Source: Odontesthes bonariensis (taxonomy: Eukaryota; Chordata; Actinopteri; Atheriniformes; Atherinopsidae). From it: a stretch of 64,000 nt of DNA. Location of the stretch: the NCBI RefSeq assembly GCF_027942865.1, contig NC_134515.1, positions 14,485,227 through 14,549,226 on the forward strand. Direction: 5' to 3'. Positions 60,701-64,000 of the stretch are shown here, piece after piece; positions within the stretch are counted from its first letter, which is position 1; every line of letters begins with the position of its first letter. The notes beneath the pieces are model-generated. The model worked only from the letters and a program-made list of their open reading frames with translations. It searched no databases and had not been told where the DNA came from. The translations under genes and the position numbers were made by a program.

Positions 60701-62171
60701 GCACACTACGGGAAGTAGCCATAAGAACTATCCATAAACTCGGTGGAGCTAGCCAGGATCTCCAGAGCCAAGGGATTATTCTGACTGTAAGAAGTCAAAT
60801 AACACAAAGAAGTGGTTTGAGCTGCAGTGACACTATATAACACAGGTACATTAGAATTTGTCAATAGCACAAAGCTCTGGGTCCAGCTGTCTTCCTGTCA
60901 AAATTATTGTCTCTGTCTAGGGATCAGCTTTTATTTTCTTTTTCAAGACTATTCCCTGAAGTTGACACTGAGAGGAAATGGCTGGAGGAAATTCCAGCAG
61001 CTTCAAACAGATCAGTGTTTATCAAATCTGCAGGGGCTCCTCCCTCATCCAATTGAAAACATAACTCATCTGCCTTATGCCATTGACAAAGCAGCAAGTA
61101 TTCATGGCACATATAAACATTCATGATAGTTTTAAAAACCACAGCTGGCATTAACATGTGACGCACAAAATGTTGTGTTTGAGATTTAAGAAATTAAACT
61201 GACCCTGTATTTAATTCCTATCATAGCTGCTGTGAGTTCTTCAGGGCGTGGGACAAAACCTGACATCACTGAGAGCTTAAAAGTCCTTCTCTTTGAGTAA
61301 CAAACAGCTGCCCTCTCTAAGAAATAAAAAAACCCAACATACTATTGAGAGTACGTCTGCTGTTAAAATACAGTGCAGCATTAGTACTTATCTCCATTAT
61401 CAGTCTCATAATCTACAATAAGTTGATCAATGCTAAACAAAACATTCTTAAACATAAGGTTTCTCATACAATGAAAGATGTAGATACTTCTAAAAGAATT
61501 CAAATAATCTCGTTACTGTGGTATCATTCCTAAGCAGCATTAAGATATTTACAATTAGGGTGTAGAAGCAGTACGTTAATATGTAAGAAAATTATTTTAA
61601 ACACACCCCATAAAATATTTGTACAAATAAAGAAAATACAGTTTATTAATGTAAAGTATTTTTCAACAGTTAAAACTTCTCCTGTGAAGATATTTTTACT
61701 TTAACTGATATACGTTTTCCTTTAGTATCTCTTTCTTTTTACAGCAGCCACCATTTGTGGCTGCCTCAGAGGAGTTATGGATGATTAAAACCACATTAAA
61801 GACTTTAATAACCACAAGATGGTCTATTTTAAAACATTTATTTAAGTACATATACCGTTTAGACATTTAAAAAAAAAACTGTTATTGTTTGTTTTTACAA
61901 AATTGCTAATGTATGGGACTATATTACAATTTTATAAGGTTTCTTGTGAGCAGTAACCTTGGAATTTGGGTTATGAAAATTTTATTGATCAGGTTTTGAT
62001 GCATTTACATCAAATGACAATGACTATTTGGTAGATATGAAATCATTAGCTGATATGTAAATGTAGCAATGATTAATGTAAACATTATGAAAAAATCTTA
62101 GTTATTTACAATACAATTGCACAGAGTATTGCATTGATGTGACAGATAAAAAGCCTCCTGTCTTTTTACGT
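57722..62171. other. Intergenic region between ndufa4l2 and shmt2
   Basis: The two genes converge here. The left part contains the ndufa4l2 3' UTR (candidate poly(A) signals at 57741-57746 and 58615-58620) and the right part the shmt2 3' UTR. The 4.45 kb is AT-rich, and I recognise no gene, RNA or transposon in it. Confidence 0.5.
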
Positions 62172-63483
62172 TTAGTGGTCAGTGAATCCTGGCATGGGGA
62201 AGGGCCTTGCAAATAGCTCCACTTGCTGGCGGAGCTCTGCAGTGCGTGAGACTGTGTCTGGGTCTTTCAGCAAGAAAGACTTGAAGTTGGCCAGATTTCC
62301 TGTTGGGGGCAGAAAGAAAAGCTAAATGATGAATGTCATACTATCTTTTTCAAAGCACTTCATCCAGTGTTCACCTTGCTCACGAAGCAGCAGAAAGCTT
62401 AAAGGATAACTGCGGTATTTTCAACATTAAGCCTCTTTTCTGAGTGGTCTGCAATGTTTTAGAACCCCCCTCACCGCTTTTTTTTTTTTTTTAAACACTT
62501 TATTTATAAAGTTTTTCAGGTATAAACCACATATAAAACACAGAAAAAATATATACAACATAAACAAACAAACAAACAAACAACAACAAAAATAAATAAA
62601 TAAATAAACTGTCAGCCCCCTCACCGCTTTTTTGATGTTTTCTGCTGTCTCCGGTATTTGCCTAATTTTGATTCTTCTCAACCTGCTTCAGAATGGCAAG
62701 TCATGTGCATGTCCAAAAAGGTCCGTAAAAGCACCATAAACGTCCGTTTTCAAAATCATCAACTCACCGGAGTGGTTACTGGTGTGCACTGGTAATCCAT
62801 ATCAAATTTCGTTGCGAAAAGTTGCCTCTGTCGTGTTTTATTTGGCAGCTCGTTCATGCTCGATCTATTTTCTTAGCCACCTCACAGCCGTTGATAAACT
62901 TCCGCTCAGCAGTTGAATCTGACTTGCTATACTCCACACCACTTGATGGCGGAGTAATATCAACGAACATCCAGTCTTCAATAGAACTCAATGGGATTTA
63001 CAAAATGTCAAATAAAACACGACAGAGGCAACTTTTCGCAACGAAATTTTATATGGATTACCAGTGCACACCAGTAACCACTCCGGTGAGTTGATTATTT
63101 TGAAAACGGACGTTTATGGTGCTTTTACAGACCTTTTTGGACATGCACATGACTTGCCTTTCTGAAGCAGGTTGAGATGAATCAAAATTAGGCAAATACC
63201 GGAGACAGCAGTAAACATCAAAAAAGCGGTGAGGGGGGTTCTAAAACATTGCAGACGACTCAGAAAAGAGGCTTAATGTTGAAAATACCGCAGTTATCCT
63301 TTAATTCAACATGTCATGAACCTATGGACAGCTGGATCAATACTAAGTTCCCACAGAAATGAGAACCTATCTCACCAGTCTTCCTCTTCACATCTAGAGC
63401 GATTTGAATCCCTTCATCAATGAAGTCCACAACCTTTTCAAAGTCTGCTTCTTTCAGCTGTCGAGAGGTCAGAGCAGGAGTTC
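62172..63483 (-). CDS. shmt2: Serine hydroxymethyltransferase, mitochondrial (last two exons)
   Basis: SHMT2 is the PLP-dependent mitochondrial enzyme that converts serine and tetrahydrofolate to glycine and methylene-tetrahydrofolate. Only the C-terminal end is in the window: exon 63483-63376 ([18 protein letters not shown], then [19 protein letters not shown]) and terminal exon 62299-62172 ([16 protein letters not shown], then [18 protein letters not shown] and TDH before TAA). GTPALTSRQ and the FPMPGF ending match SHMT2 rather than cytosolic SHMT1 (GSPALTSRG, FPLPG). The remaining exons lie beyond position 64000 on the plus coordinate. The final intron (62300-63375) is almost filled by a fold-back transposon. 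ndufa4l2 lies next door, convergent with this gene. Confidence 0.95.
62399..63304. mobile_element. Fold-back (long inverted repeat) non-autonomous DNA transposon
   Basis: Two arms of about 300 bases (62399-62847, including a later insert, and 63008-63304) are inverted copies with only a handful of mismatches by eye, around a loop of about 150-160 bases. Both ends read TTAAAGGATAACTGCGGTAT inward, so a TTAA target duplication is possible but cannot be separated from the inverted repeat itself. TTAA fits piggyBac- or Kolobok-type elements; superfamily is unproven. No transposase is encoded. It lies in the last intron of shmt2. Confidence 0.85.
62484..62615 (-). mobile_element. Small retroposed insert inside the fold-back element
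   Basis: The left arm is interrupted by about 130-150 bases that start with a poly-T run and are flanked by CCCCCTCACCGCTTTTTT on both sides, whereas the other arm has this site only once. On the minus strand the insert ends CTTTATAAATAAAGTGTTTA followed by A, resembling the 3' terminus of the full-length LINE in this window (AACTTTTAAATAAAGTTTGA). A 5'-truncated copy of a related LINE is the simplest reading. Part of the insert is CAAA/TAAA simple repeat. Confidence 0.75.
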
Positions 63484-63740
63484 CTGTAAAGGGGGATGTC
63501 AGATAAAAGTAAAACAAAAACTAAAAAATGGCACTACTAGTTAGATCACTGCTGATAAAGTTGACTAAGATGTTAGTACTGGTGCATTTGTGAAACTGAC
63601 TGATGGGAGACCAACACAGACAAATACAGTGACCAACTAATGTCTCATTTATGCTCAACATTAAATACACAGACGCATACAGACGGAGCCTTCCGTCCGT
63701 CCTCGGTGTTAATTCTGTGCGTATTTTGGTACGTTTTCAG

Positions 63741-64000
63741 AGATCTTCCGGATGTGTACCCAAATGGAGCAGTCTCACTGGAATTTGTGGGAGTCGTGTT
63801 GCCCAGTATAGCTCATGTGAGACCAGTGAAAGGAACAAACAAGAAGAAGACAAAAACAGAAATGGCGGAACTTTTTGACGAGAGGCTGGGCGAATGTTTA
63901 ACGGAACTGCAAACGCATCTATGATGTTACCTCACCTGGACATAGGGACAGAAAACTCATAAACAGTTGGGAGGAGATTGGACATCGAAACTAAGAAGTA
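63741..64000 (+). pseudogene. Broken MADF-like coding fragment, runs off the window
   Basis: An open stretch including MAELFDERLGECLTEL is followed, after a one-base frame change near 63920, by IYDVTSPGHRDRKLINSWEE and IGHR before a stop. The pattern L(Y)D, HRDR..I..SW.EIG is that of a MADF domain (Myb/SANT-like DNA binding), which occurs in host regulators and in the accessory protein of PIF/Harbinger transposons. It lies in a shmt2 intron on the opposite strand, which favours a transposon remnant or a processed fragment. The upstream part (DLPDVYPNGAVSLEF) is not recognised. Confidence 0.5.

Noticed and set aside
60505-61126. Overlapping open frames of about 100 residues downstream of ndufa4l2
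   Set aside because: There is no similarity to known proteins and the frames are not joined by convincing splice sites; probably chance.

Overview
The window is a piece of a vertebrate nuclear chromosome, almost certainly from a teleost fish. The genes have many small exons with GT-AG introns, the intergenic DNA is AT-rich with long CA/GT microsatellites, and the proteins resemble fish and human orthologues. No bacterial or organellar DNA is seen. All exon boundaries were derived by hand from reading frame, splice consensus and remembered family sequences. No alignment or transcript was available.

Layout, left to right. (1) 528-8937, plus strand: the last 18 exons of a Piezo mechanosensitive channel, closest to PIEZO2; the gene starts outside the window. 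(2) 9829-11335, minus: atp5f1e, the epsilon subunit of mitochondrial ATP synthase. (3) 12321-20667, plus: prelid3b (slmo2), a mitochondrial lipid-transfer protein, head to head with atp5f1e. Its first intron carries a complete antisense L1-group LINE (12822-18105) with a 45-base poly(A) tract, a perfect 16-bp target-site duplication and two open reading frames. (4) 23246-28585, minus: a BPI/LBP-type lipopolysaccharide-binding protein, 15 exons, tail to tail with prelid3b. (5) 30136-32484, minus: slc32a1 (VIAAT/VGAT), two coding exons, with a strong RE1/NRSE-like site about 1.4 kb upstream. (6) 32485-42284: a gene-poor stretch with microsatellites and RFX-type palindromes. (7) 42285-47108, plus: actr5 (ARP5), nine exons. 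(8) 47109-53945: gene-poor, with a CTCF-like core, a perfect hairpin, a long poly-C tract and a decayed Tc1-type transposon. (9) 53946-57721, plus: ndufa4l2, four exons. (10) 62172-63483, minus: the last two exons of shmt2. Its final intron is mostly a long fold-back transposon that itself holds a small retroposed insert. (11) At the right edge lies a broken MADF-like coding fragment.

The genes do not form one pathway. bpi, slc32a1 and actr5 are neighbours on human 20q11, atp5f1e and prelid3b on 20q13, and ndufa4l2 and shmt2 on 12q13, so the window joins several ancestral vertebrate blocks. I see no clear sign of a new biological system. The most notable items are the apparently intact LINE with a YY1-type motif at its 5' end, the RE1-like site at slc32a1, the near-perfect ~300-bp inverted repeat inside shmt2 pre-mRNA, and the atp5f1e stop codon split by an intron.
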